Source: Pseudoduganella umbonata (GTDB taxonomy: Bacteria; Pseudomonadota; Gammaproteobacteria; Burkholderiales; Burkholderiaceae_D). Taken from it: 64,000 nt of DNA. Below the pieces are notes generated by a model. That model was not told where the DNA came from and searched no databases. It saw nothing but the letters and a program-made list of their open reading frames with translations. Shown here in pieces: positions 35,660 through 42,908 of the stretch. The stretch is taken from the NCBI RefSeq assembly GCF_014192225.1, contig NZ_JACHXS010000005.1, positions 388,740-452,739 on the forward strand. Reading direction: 5' to 3'. Every line of letters starts with the position of its first letter. Position 1 is the first letter of the stretch. A program made the position numbers and the translations under genes.

Positions 35660-35895
35660 CGTTGGTTTACAAGAATAAGAATAAATATTTAAGCTGGTAG
35701 TAGATAGTAAACCAGGCAGTTTCTGTGGATAAGGCTGTTAACATCCACAAAATCAGCGGTTTACGCTTCCTGTAACCGCTAGGACAAGGATTGTATCGGA
35801 GCCGGATGAGTTCTGAACAAAAAATCCTCCTTCCCCCTCCCAAGCGGTTTACGCACATCCGATCCTGTGGATATGCAGCACCTTATCCACAGACA
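35660..35895. other. DnaA-box/GGTTTAC module, copy A
   Basis: First half of a gene-free 827-bp region (35561-36387). An AT-rich tract (35671-35690) is bracketed by GGTTTAC (35664) and GTAAACC (35707). It is followed by an exact DnaA box on the minus strand (TGTGGATAA, 35724-35732), GGTTTAC at 35758 and 35846, then a facing box pair TGTGGATAT (35866-35874) and TTATCCACA (35883-35891). The same order recurs about 478 bp later. The spacer 35896-36139 holds nothing I recognise. The layout resembles an origin or a DnaA-controlled regulatory region; no dnaA gene is in the window. Confidence 0.75.
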
Positions 35896-36139
35896 CCTCG
35901 CATTTCGGTGATTTTTCTGCCATCAGACGTCTGCCAGACCGGCAAAAACTTCAAAACTGCTGCTGGCCGTTCCTCCTTCAAAGCGGTTGAGCAGAACTGA
36001 ACTGTTTGCCGAAACCATCGATCCATCGTGCCGAACGTTTTTTCTGGCTTGCCGGTTTGGCACGTCGATGCATGCCGGCGCTTGTTGCTTTGGATTAATT
36101 CACGCGTTTTGCAGTGTGTTCGGCGGCGCGAAGCGTCGT

Positions 36140-36373
36140 CGGGTTTATAAAGAATAAGTCTGTATACAAGCTAGTGGTAGTTGTTAACAGATCGCGGTTT
36201 CTGTGGATAACTGTGTTGCTCACTGAAAAATCAATGGTTTACAAGCTGCACAACCACACGCGTAAACCGTGTATGGTCGAGGAACGGTTTTTGGACAAAA
36301 ATGGGCGTTCGCACAGACGCGCGGTTTACGCACAAACGATGCCTGTGGATATCCATACGCTTATCCACAGGCG
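36140..36373. other. DnaA-box/GGTTTAC module, copy B
   Basis: A collinear, diverged copy of module A with offset 477-479 bp. It has GGTTTAT (36142), an AT-rich tract with AGAATAAG, a minus-strand exact DnaA box (36202-36210), GGTTTAC (36236), GTAAACC (36262), GGTTTAC (36323), and the facing pair TGTGGATAT (36344-36352) and TTATCCACA (36361-36369). The last box ends 18 bp before the nitronate monooxygenase ATG. Boxes and heptamers are conserved while intervening bases have drifted, suggesting selection on these elements. Confidence 0.75.
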
Positions 36374-36387
36374 ATTGAGGAGGCAAG

Positions 36388-37425
36388 ATGACGTTGCAAT
36401 CCCTGTTCCCCCATCCCATCATCCAGGGCCCGATGGCCGGCGGATGCAATACTTCAGCGCTGGTGGCTGCCGTGTCGAATGCCGGCGCGCTCGGTTCGCT
36501 CGCCGGTTCACTGCTGTCGCCGGACGCGATTCGCCGCCAGGTAGCGGAGCTCCGGCAGCTGACGGACAAGCCTTTCATGCTTAACTTTTTTGTCCAGAAC
36601 CCGCCAAAGCCCAGTGCGGAAGAGGTCGGACGGGCCGTGGAATTGCTGAAACCTGTCTGGTCCTCACTGGGCTGGTCCGAGCTGGCGCTGCCGTTCAAAT
36701 GGTGTGAAGACTTTTCCGCCCAGTTCGCGCTGTTACTCGAGCTGAAACCTGCCGTTGCGAGTTTTACGTTCGATATCCTTTCCGCAGAACAGGTGCGGCA
36801 GTTGCACGATGCCGGGATCGTCGTGATCGGTACCGCGACCCGGGTGGACGAAGCGCTGGCCTGGCAGAACGTGGGCGCGGATGCGGTCATTGCTTCGGGA
36901 ACCGAGGCTGGCGGTCACCGGGGCACCTTCATCGGCGACCAGCGCGATGCCACGCTCGATGCGATGGCACTGCTCCGGGCGGTGGTCGCCGAGGTAACGA
37001 TTCCCGTCATTTCAGCGGGCAATGTCATGACCGGGGCGGATATCCGTGAGCGGCTAAACCTGGGTGCGGCCGCGGTGCAGATGGGAACGGCATTTCTCGT
37101 CACGGACGAATCGGGCATCCATCCCGCCTACAAGCAGCGGCTGCTGTGCGCCGGCAGTTCTCCCACGCGCCTGACCCGGGCATTTTCCGGGCGCTACGCG
37201 CGCGGCCTGGTCAACCGTTTCATGCAGCAAATGGCGGAGGTCGAAGACCAGCTGCCGCCTTATCCGGTGCAAAACGCGCTGACCGGTCCGATACGGTTCG
37301 AGGCCGCCAAGCGGGGCGATACGGAATACATGTCTTTATGGTGCGGGACGGGCGTGGGGCGCGTGCGCCGCACGGGGGCGGCCAGGCTGGTGAACGCCTT
37401 GATCGCCGAAATGGCGCGGCCGTAG
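36388..37425 (+). CDS. Nitronate monooxygenase family protein (FMN-dependent)
   Basis: A 345-residue TIM-barrel flavoprotein of the nitronate monooxygenase/2-nitropropane dioxygenase family, oxidising alkyl nitronates with O2. FMN-binding strings are visible: PIIQGPMAGGCNTSALVAAVSNAGALGSL at the N-terminus, FNF-like FMLNFFV near residue 68, and GTEAGGHRG near 172, which holds the catalytic His region. GGNVMTG-type phosphate binding reads SAGNVMTGADI, and MGTAFLVTDES follows. Ribosome-binding site GAGGAGG is 4 bp upstream of the ATG. The promoter must lie within DnaA module B. Physiological substrate unknown, possibly propionate-3-nitronate detoxification. Confidence 0.93.
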   Translation: MTLQSLFPHPIIQGPMAGGCNTSALVAAVSNAGALGSLAGSLLSPDAIRRQVAELRQLTDKPFMLNFFVQNPPKPSAEEVGRAVELLKPVWSSLGWSELALPFKWCEDFSAQFALLLELKPAVASFTFDILSAEQVRQLHDAGIVVIGTATRVDEALAWQNVGADAVIASGTEAGGHRGTFIGDQRDATLDAMALLRAVVAEVTIPVISAGNVMTGADIRERLNLGAAAVQMGTAFLVTDESGIHPAYKQRLLCAGSSPTRLTRAFSGRYARGLVNRFMQQMAEVEDQLPPYPVQNALTGPIRFEAAKRGDTEYMSLWCGTGVGRVRRTGAARLVNALIAEMARP

Positions 37426-37716
37426 CGTATTTATCATTTTTATAATTTTTGTGCCGCCGATAAAATGACGCGTTGCACAAATTTATGTAATTCGATATCA
37501 AAAATTAGATATTGATAGCACCGGTTGCCATCACGTTGAAGAATGCACCATGCAATTGACCGACGTTAGCTTTGTTGCGCAAAGCACAAATCTACTTCGG
37601 TTCAGTAGGCATTCGACAAAAGTTTATGGTAGTTATACGGTATTGTTAGGCAAATTTGTTCTGGGTATGATCGACAAAAATTTTAGCAGTATGTAAAGAA
37701 TCCTCAGGGAGACGCG

Positions 37717-38487
37717 ATGTCAAACTTCATCTTGGAAACAAGGAATTTGACCAAGGAGTTCAAGGGTTTCACTGCTGTCAGCGACGTGAATCTGCGGGTT
37801 CAACGTGGCCATATTCATGCCTTGATCGGCCCCAACGGCGCCGGCAAGACCACCTGCTTCAACCTGCTGACGAAATTCCTGGTGCCCACCTCTGGCCAGA
37901 TTTTATTCAACGGCAAGGACATCACGTCGGCCAAGCCGGCCGAGATTGCCCGCATGGGCGTCATCCGCTCGTTCCAGATCTCGGCGGTCTTTCCCCATCT
38001 CACCGTGCTGCAGAACGTGCGCATCGGGTTGCAGCGCCAGCTCGGCACCACGTTCCATTTCTGGCGCAGCGAACGCACGCTGGATCAGCTGAACGAGCGT
38101 GCCATGGCGCTGCTGGGCGAGGTCGATCTCACGCAGTTCGCGGACACGATCACGGCCGACATGCCGTATGGCCGCAAGCGTGCGCTGGAAATCGCCACCA
38201 CGCTGGCGATGGAACCGGAACTGATGCTGCTGGACGAACCCACGCAGGGCATGGGCCATGAAGACGTGCACCGGGTGACTGAGCTGATCAAGAAAGTGTC
38301 GAACGGCCGCACCATCCTGATGGTGGAACACAATATGAGCGTGGTCTCCGGCATCTGCGACCGGATCTCGGTATTGCAGCGCGGTGCGATGCTGGCCGAA
38401 GGCAGCTACGCCGAGGTGTCGAAAAATCCCCAGGTGATGGAGGCTTACATGGGCACGGAAGCAACCGAACTGGTGGGAGCGCACTGA
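37717..38487 (+). CDS. livG: Branched-chain amino acid type ABC transporter, ATP-binding protein LivG
   Basis: A 256-residue ABC ATPase on the cytoplasmic side of a LIV-type importer. Walker A GPNGAGKTT is at about residues 37-45, the signature is replaced by the LivG-type PYGRKRALEIATTLA, and Walker B is LMLLDEPTQGM. The C-terminal MEAYMGTEA is the LivG hallmark. A strong AGGGAGA ribosome-binding site precedes the ATG. The gene overlaps livF by one base (ATGA), so the two are translationally coupled. The 291 bp upstream is AT-rich and probably holds the operon promoter, though I cannot place -35/-10 boxes with confidence. The transported substrate may be branched-chain amino acids, amides or other small acids. 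Confidence 0.93.
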   Translation: MSNFILETRNLTKEFKGFTAVSDVNLRVQRGHIHALIGPNGAGKTTCFNLLTKFLVPTSGQILFNGKDITSAKPAEIARMGVIRSFQISAVFPHLTVLQNVRIGLQRQLGTTFHFWRSERTLDQLNERAMALLGEVDLTQFADTITADMPYGRKRALEIATTLAMEPELMLLDEPTQGMGHEDVHRVTELIKKVSNGRTILMVEHNMSVVSGICDRISVLQRGAMLAEGSYAEVSKNPQVMEAYMGTEATELVGAH

Positions 38488-39242
38488 TGAACGCACCGGC
38501 CACTTCGAACGTCCACATGCCGGCCAGCCAGCCGGCCCGCGCGGCACTGGAAATCGCCGACCTGCAAGCCTGGTACGGCGAATCGCACATCCTGCACAAC
38601 GTGAACATCACGGTGCAGCAGGGCGAAGTCGTGACGCTGCTGGGCCGCAACGGCGCCGGCCGCACGACCACGCTGCGCGCCATCATGGGCCTGACGGGCG
38701 CCCGCAAGGGATCGATCCGCATCAACGGCACGGAAGCGGTCAGCCTGCCGACCCACCGGATCGCCCATCTGGGCGTTGGCTACTGTCCGGAAGAGCGCGG
38801 TATTTTCTCGTCGTTGTCGACGGAGGAAAACCTGCTGCTGCCGCCAACGCTGAAAACCGGCGAAAAAGGCATGTCGATCGACGAGATCTACGACATGTTC
38901 CCGAACCTGAAGGAACGCCGCAACAGCCAGGGCACGCGCCTGTCGGGCGGCGAGCAGCAGATGCTCGCCGTGGCCCGCATCCTGCGCACCGGCGCGCGCC
39001 TGCTGCTGCTCGATGAAATTTCCGAAGGGCTGGCGCCCGTCATCGTCCAGGGCCTGGCCCGCATGATCCGCATGCTGAAAGCGAAGGGCTACACGATCGT
39101 CATGGTGGAACAGAATTTCCGTTTCGCGGCGCCGCTGGCGGACCGGTTCTACGTGATGGAACATGGCCAGATCGTCGAAACCTTCGCTGCATCCGAACTG
39201 AACGCCAAGATGCCGGTGCTCACCGAGCTGCTGGGCGTGTGA
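38487..39242 (+). CDS. livF: Branched-chain amino acid type ABC transporter, ATP-binding protein LivF
   Basis: A 251-residue ABC ATPase, partner of LivG. The signature LSGGEQQMLAVARIL and Walker B LLLLDEISEGLAP are normal. The Walker A reads GRNGAGRTT: the invariant Lys is Arg59, a conservative change that some LivF relatives appear to carry. The first 20 residues are an extra Ala/Pro-rich tail. It shares the overlapping ATGA with livG and is followed 74 bp later by the binding-protein gene. Otherwise an ordinary member of the operon. Confidence 0.92.
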   Translation: MNAPATSNVHMPASQPARAALEIADLQAWYGESHILHNVNITVQQGEVVTLLGRNGAGRTTTLRAIMGLTGARKGSIRINGTEAVSLPTHRIAHLGVGYCPEERGIFSSLSTEENLLLPPTLKTGEKGMSIDEIYDMFPNLKERRNSQGTRLSGGEQQMLAVARILRTGARLLLLDEISEGLAPVIVQGLARMIRMLKAKGYTIVMVEQNFRFAAPLADRFYVMEHGQIVETFAASELNAKMPVLTELLGV

Positions 39243-39316
39243 CAGCTAGAAACAGGCAGGCAAGTGCGCCGCCGCGCTCGCGGCGGCCGTATAAAACCCA
39301 GTGTATGGAGACGACA

Positions 39317-40537
39317 ATGAAATCGACTATCAAGCGTAGTGCCATCGCGATGGCAGCCACTGCCATCTGCGCCATCGGTGTGTCCGGTGCCGCATCCGCC
39401 CAGGTATCGGGCGAGACGATCAAGATCGGTTTCATTACCGACATGTCCGGGCTGTACACCGATATCGACGGCGCCGGCGGCGCTGAAGCGATCAAGATGG
39501 CGATCGCCGATGCCGGTACCGTCATCGCCGGCAAGAAAGTCGAATTCATCTCCGCCGACCACCAGAACAAGGCCGACATCGCCGCGTCCAAGGCGCGCGA
39601 GTGGTTCGACCAGCAGGGCGTGGACTTGCTGATCGGTGGCACCAACTCCGGCGCCAACCTGGCGATGGCCAAGGTGGCGGCCGAAAAGAAAAAGATCTTC
39701 ATCTCGATCGGCGCCGGTTCCTCGCGCCTGACCAACGAGGAATGCACGCCGTACACCGTCCACTATGCGTACGACACGGTCGCGCTGGCGCGCGGCACCG
39801 GCGGTGCGATCGTCAAGCAGGGCGGCAAGGACTGGTACTTCATGACGGCCGACTATGCGTTCGGCCAGTCGCTGGAAGCGGACACCGCCGCTGTCGTGAA
39901 GACCGGCGGCGGACGCGTACTGGGCTCGGTGAAACACCCGCTGTCGGCCTCCGATTTTTCATCGTTCCTGCTGCAGGCGCAGGCCTCGAAGGCACAGATC
40001 CTGGGCCTGGCCAATGCCGGCGGCGATGCGATCAACTCGATCAAGGCCGCCAACGAGTTCGGCATCTCGAAAAAAATGAAGCTGGCCGGCCTGCTGATCT
40101 TCATCAACGACATCCATTCGCTGGGCCTGAACACCACGCAGGGCATGTATCTCACGGACGGCTGGTACTGGGACCTGAACGCCGATACGCGTGCGTGGTC
40201 GAAGCGCTACTTCGCGAAGATGAAGAAGGAGCCGTCGATGCTGCAGGCGGCCGATTATTCCGCCGCTTCCAACTACCTGAAAGCCGTGAAGGCGGTCGGT
40301 ACCGACGATTCGGACAAGGTGATGGCACACCTGAAGAAAACCCCGATCAACGACATGTTCACGAAGAACGGCGTGATCCGCCCGGACGGCCGCATGGTCC
40401 ACGACATGTACCTGATGGAAGTGAAGAAACCGGCCGAGTCGAAGTATCCGTGGGATTACTACAAGGTCGTCGCCACGATTCCCGGCGAGCAGGCGTACAT
40501 GAAGAAAGCCGAGACCAAGTGCGCGTTGTGGAAATAA
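39317..40537 (+). CDS. ABC transporter substrate-binding protein (LIV type)
   Basis: A 406-residue periplasmic binding protein of the Leu/Ile/Val (Peripla_BP_6) family. Signal peptide: MKSTIKRSAIAMAATAICAI then GVSGAASA with cleavage before QVSGE. The mature protein begins ETIKIGFITDMSGLYTDIDG, typical of the group annotated as branched-chain amino acid or amide/urea binding. The start at 39317 has GGAG 6 bp upstream; ATG at 39305 is also in frame. It is placed between the two ATPase genes and the two permease genes, with a 401-bp gap before livH. Ligand identity needs binding data. Confidence 0.92.
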   Translation: MKSTIKRSAIAMAATAICAIGVSGAASAQVSGETIKIGFITDMSGLYTDIDGAGGAEAIKMAIADAGTVIAGKKVEFISADHQNKADIAASKAREWFDQQGVDLLIGGTNSGANLAMAKVAAEKKKIFISIGAGSSRLTNEECTPYTVHYAYDTVALARGTGGAIVKQGGKDWYFMTADYAFGQSLEADTAAVVKTGGGRVLGSVKHPLSASDFSSFLLQAQASKAQILGLANAGGDAINSIKAANEFGISKKMKLAGLLIFINDIHSLGLNTTQGMYLTDGWYWDLNADTRAWSKRYFAKMKKEPSMLQAADYSAASNYLKAVKAVGTDDSDKVMAHLKKTPINDMFTKNGVIRPDGRMVHDMYLMEVKKPAESKYPWDYYKVVATIPGEQAYMKKAETKCALWK

Positions 40538-40938
40538 GCCGGGGCAGGGGACGCGGACGCCGCTGCGCGACCTGAGCGAACCCGGGCGCGGCAAGCAGGT
40601 GCAGTCGTTGTTGAACCGGCCAGCAACGAACTGGCCAGCAACGACTGGCCAGCAACCTGCGCTGCTGTCTCTGCCGTGTACCGTGTTCGCCACCGCCGCA
40701 ACGCGCCGGGATCAGCGTTTCCCGGTTGCTGCGTACCGCGGCGTTCACGTTGCCGTTCGCTGCCGCCGCCTGCAACTGCCAAGCGCTCCCGCCGTTTACA
40801 ACGCCGTTCGCGCCTGCCGTAGTACCTGTCTTAGCACCTGTCCTGGCACTTGTCGTTGTACCTGCCTTGCACCAGCGGTTTTCAGCCGCCGTTTAGCATT
40901 CACATTATCTGTCACCACTCTTCGAGGAGAAGAAGGCC
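40538..40938 (+). repeat. 401-bp non-coding gap in liv operon with two short tandem arrays
   Basis: No convincing gene. Array 1: GGCCAGCAAC three times (40618, 40633, 40647). Array 2: a degenerate 12-bp tandem repeat around ACCTGTC, anchored at 40812, 40824, 40836, 40848, 40860 and 40872. The gap is long for an operon interior. It may carry a processing site or an internal promoter lowering or raising permease expression relative to the binding protein. The frames across it encode only low-complexity peptides. Confidence 0.6.
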
Positions 40939-41823
40939 ATGGAAATCTTCGGCGTTCCCCTGCCAGCCATGATGAGCCAGCTGCTGCTGGGACTCGTCAA
41001 CGGTTCGTTCTACGCGATGCTGTCGCTTGGCCTGGCCATCATTTTCGGCTTGTTGAACGTCATTAACTTCTCGCACGGCGCGATGTACATGATGGGCGCC
41101 TTCCTGGCCTGGATGGGCATGACCTATCTCGGCATGAGCTACTGGATGATGCTGCTTGCCGCGCCGATCATCGTCGGTATCCTGGGCGTCGTCATCGAGA
41201 AGACGCTGCTGCGCTGGCTGTACAAGCTGGACCACCTGTACGGATTGCTGCTGACGTTCGGCATCACGCTGGTCGTGGAAGGGATCTTCCGTTCGTTCTA
41301 CGGCGTGTCCGGCCAGCCGTTCGACACCCCGGAACAGCTGCAGGGTGCGACCGACCTGGGCTTCATGATCTTGCCGAACTACCGCGGCTGGGTCGTCGTG
41401 GCCTCGCTGGTCGTCTGCTTCGCCACCTGGTTCGTCATCGAGAAAACCCGGCTCGGCGCCTACCTGCGTGCCGGCACCGAGAACCCCAAGCTGGTCGAGG
41501 CGTTCGGCATCAACGTGCCGCTGATGGTCACGCTGACGTATGGCTTCGGCGTGGCGCTGGCCGGCTTCGCCGGCGTTCTGGCGGCACCGATCATCCAGGT
41601 CTCGCCGCTGATGGGCTCGAACCTGATCATCGTCGTGTTCGCCGTGGTCGTGATCGGCGGCATGGGTTCGATCCTCGGCTCGATCGTCACCGGGCTGGGA
41701 CTGGGCGTCATCGAGGGCCTGACGCGGGTGTTCTATCCGGAATTCTCGTCGACGGTGGTGTTCCTCGTGATGGTCATCGTGCTGCTGCTGCGTCCCGCCG
41801 GCCTGTTCGGCAAAGAAAAGTGA
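40939..41823 (+). CDS. livH: Branched-chain amino acid type ABC transporter permease LivH
   Basis: A 294-residue inner-membrane permease with about eight hydrophobic segments. Family strings: LLGLVNGSFYAMLSLGLAIIFGLLNVINFSHGAMYMMGAF at the start, RAGTENPKLVEAFGINV in the cytoplasmic EAA-like loop, and GGMGSILGSIVTGLGLGVIEG. With LivM it forms the translocation path energised by LivG and LivF. livM follows 10 bp later. GAGGAG lies upstream of the ATG. Confidence 0.95.
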   Translation: MEIFGVPLPAMMSQLLLGLVNGSFYAMLSLGLAIIFGLLNVINFSHGAMYMMGAFLAWMGMTYLGMSYWMMLLAAPIIVGILGVVIEKTLLRWLYKLDHLYGLLLTFGITLVVEGIFRSFYGVSGQPFDTPEQLQGATDLGFMILPNYRGWVVVASLVVCFATWFVIEKTRLGAYLRAGTENPKLVEAFGINVPLMVTLTYGFGVALAGFAGVLAAPIIQVSPLMGSNLIIVVFAVVVIGGMGSILGSIVTGLGLGVIEGLTRVFYPEFSSTVVFLVMVIVLLLRPAGLFGKEK

Positions 41824-41833
41824 AAGGCTACCC

Positions 41834-42808
41834 ATGAACAAGCAAATCGGCTACGGACTCCTGCTGGTGGCGGCACTGGCGGCGCCATTCATCGGCTACC
41901 CCGTGTTCCTGATGAAATTGTTGTGCTTCGCGCTGTTTGCCAGCGCCTTCAACCTGCTGATCGGTTTTACCGGTCTGCTGTCGTTCGGCCACGCGGCATT
42001 CTTCGGCACGGCCGGCTATGTCGCCGGCAATGCATTGAAGAACTGGGGCATGCCTTTCGAGCTCGGCCTTCTGGCCGGCGTAGTGGGCGCGGCGCTGGTC
42101 GGCCTGGTGATCGGTGGCCTGGCGATACGCCGTGCCGGTATTTATTTCTCAATGATCACGCTGGCATTGGCGCAGATGGTGTACTTCTTCGCGTTGCGCT
42201 ACACCGGCTTTACCGGTGGCGAAGACGGCCTGCAGGGCGTGCCGCGGGGCCGGCTGCTGGGCACCGTCGACCTGTCGAACGACCTGACCCTGTACTTCGT
42301 CGTCCTGGCGTTCTGCGTGGTGGCGTTCGCACTGATCGTGCGCACCGTGCACTCGCCATTCGGCCAGGTACTGAAGGCGATCAAGGAGAACGAACCGCGT
42401 GCGATCTCGCTGGGTTACGACGTGGACAAGTACAAGCTGATGGCGTTCGTACTGTCCGCCGCGCTGGCCGGACTGGCCGGTGCATTGAAGACCGTGGTGC
42501 TGGGATTCGAGACGCTGACGGATGTGCACTGGACGATGTCCGGTCTGGTCATCCTGATGACGCTGGTAGGTGGCATGGGCACGCTGGCCGGCCCCTTGCT
42601 CGGTGCCGTGATCATCATCGCGCTGGAAAACAAGCTGGGCGACTTCGGCACGATGATCGCCAGCGGTACCGGGATCGAGTGGTTCAACACGCTGGGCGAA
42701 GCGGTCAGCATGGTCACCGGCCTGATCTTCGTGGCCTGCGTGCTGCTGTTCCGGCGCGGCATCATCGGTGAAATCGTGGCGGCGCTGGGCCGAAGAAATC
42801 CAGCGTGA
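41834..42808 (+). CDS. livM: Branched-chain amino acid type ABC transporter permease LivM
   Basis: A 324-residue inner-membrane permease. Family strings: FNLLIGFTGLLSFGHAAFFGTAGY, GIYFSMITLALAQMVYF, the cytoplasmic loop LKAIKENEPRAISLGYDVDKYKL, and VGGMGTLAGPLLGAVII. It ends the transporter operon; a stem-loop lies 14 bp after the stop. Confidence 0.95.
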   Translation: MNKQIGYGLLLVAALAAPFIGYPVFLMKLLCFALFASAFNLLIGFTGLLSFGHAAFFGTAGYVAGNALKNWGMPFELGLLAGVVGAALVGLVIGGLAIRRAGIYFSMITLALAQMVYFFALRYTGFTGGEDGLQGVPRGRLLGTVDLSNDLTLYFVVLAFCVVAFALIVRTVHSPFGQVLKAIKENEPRAISLGYDVDKYKLMAFVLSAALAGLAGALKTVVLGFETLTDVHWTMSGLVILMTLVGGMGTLAGPLLGAVIIIALENKLGDFGTMIASGTGIEWFNTLGEAVSMVTGLIFVACVLLFRRGIIGEIVAALGRRNPA

Positions 42809-42821
42809 GGTGCAGATGACG

Positions 42822-42848
42822 ACGCCGGAGTTTTCCGGCGTTGTTCTT
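42822..42848 (+). terminator. Terminator-like stem-loop after livM
   Basis: Arms ACGCCGGA and TCCGGCGT (8 bp) with a 4-nt loop, followed by a T-rich TGTTCTTTC stretch. The tail is imperfect, so termination may be partial. Confidence 0.65.
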
Positions 42849-42908
42849 TCTAACGGGGATTTTACCCAGCAAGCTGTTTCCAACGATTCCAGAAAGAGGT
42901 AACCCACC

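Noticed and set aside
36114..36584. 156-codon frame across DnaA module B
   Set aside because: Overlaps the real nitronate monooxygenase start out of frame and has no family features.
40599..41066. 155-codon frame in the liv operon gap
   Set aside because: Cys/Thr/Arg low-complexity product that runs into livH out of frame; no ribosome-binding site.
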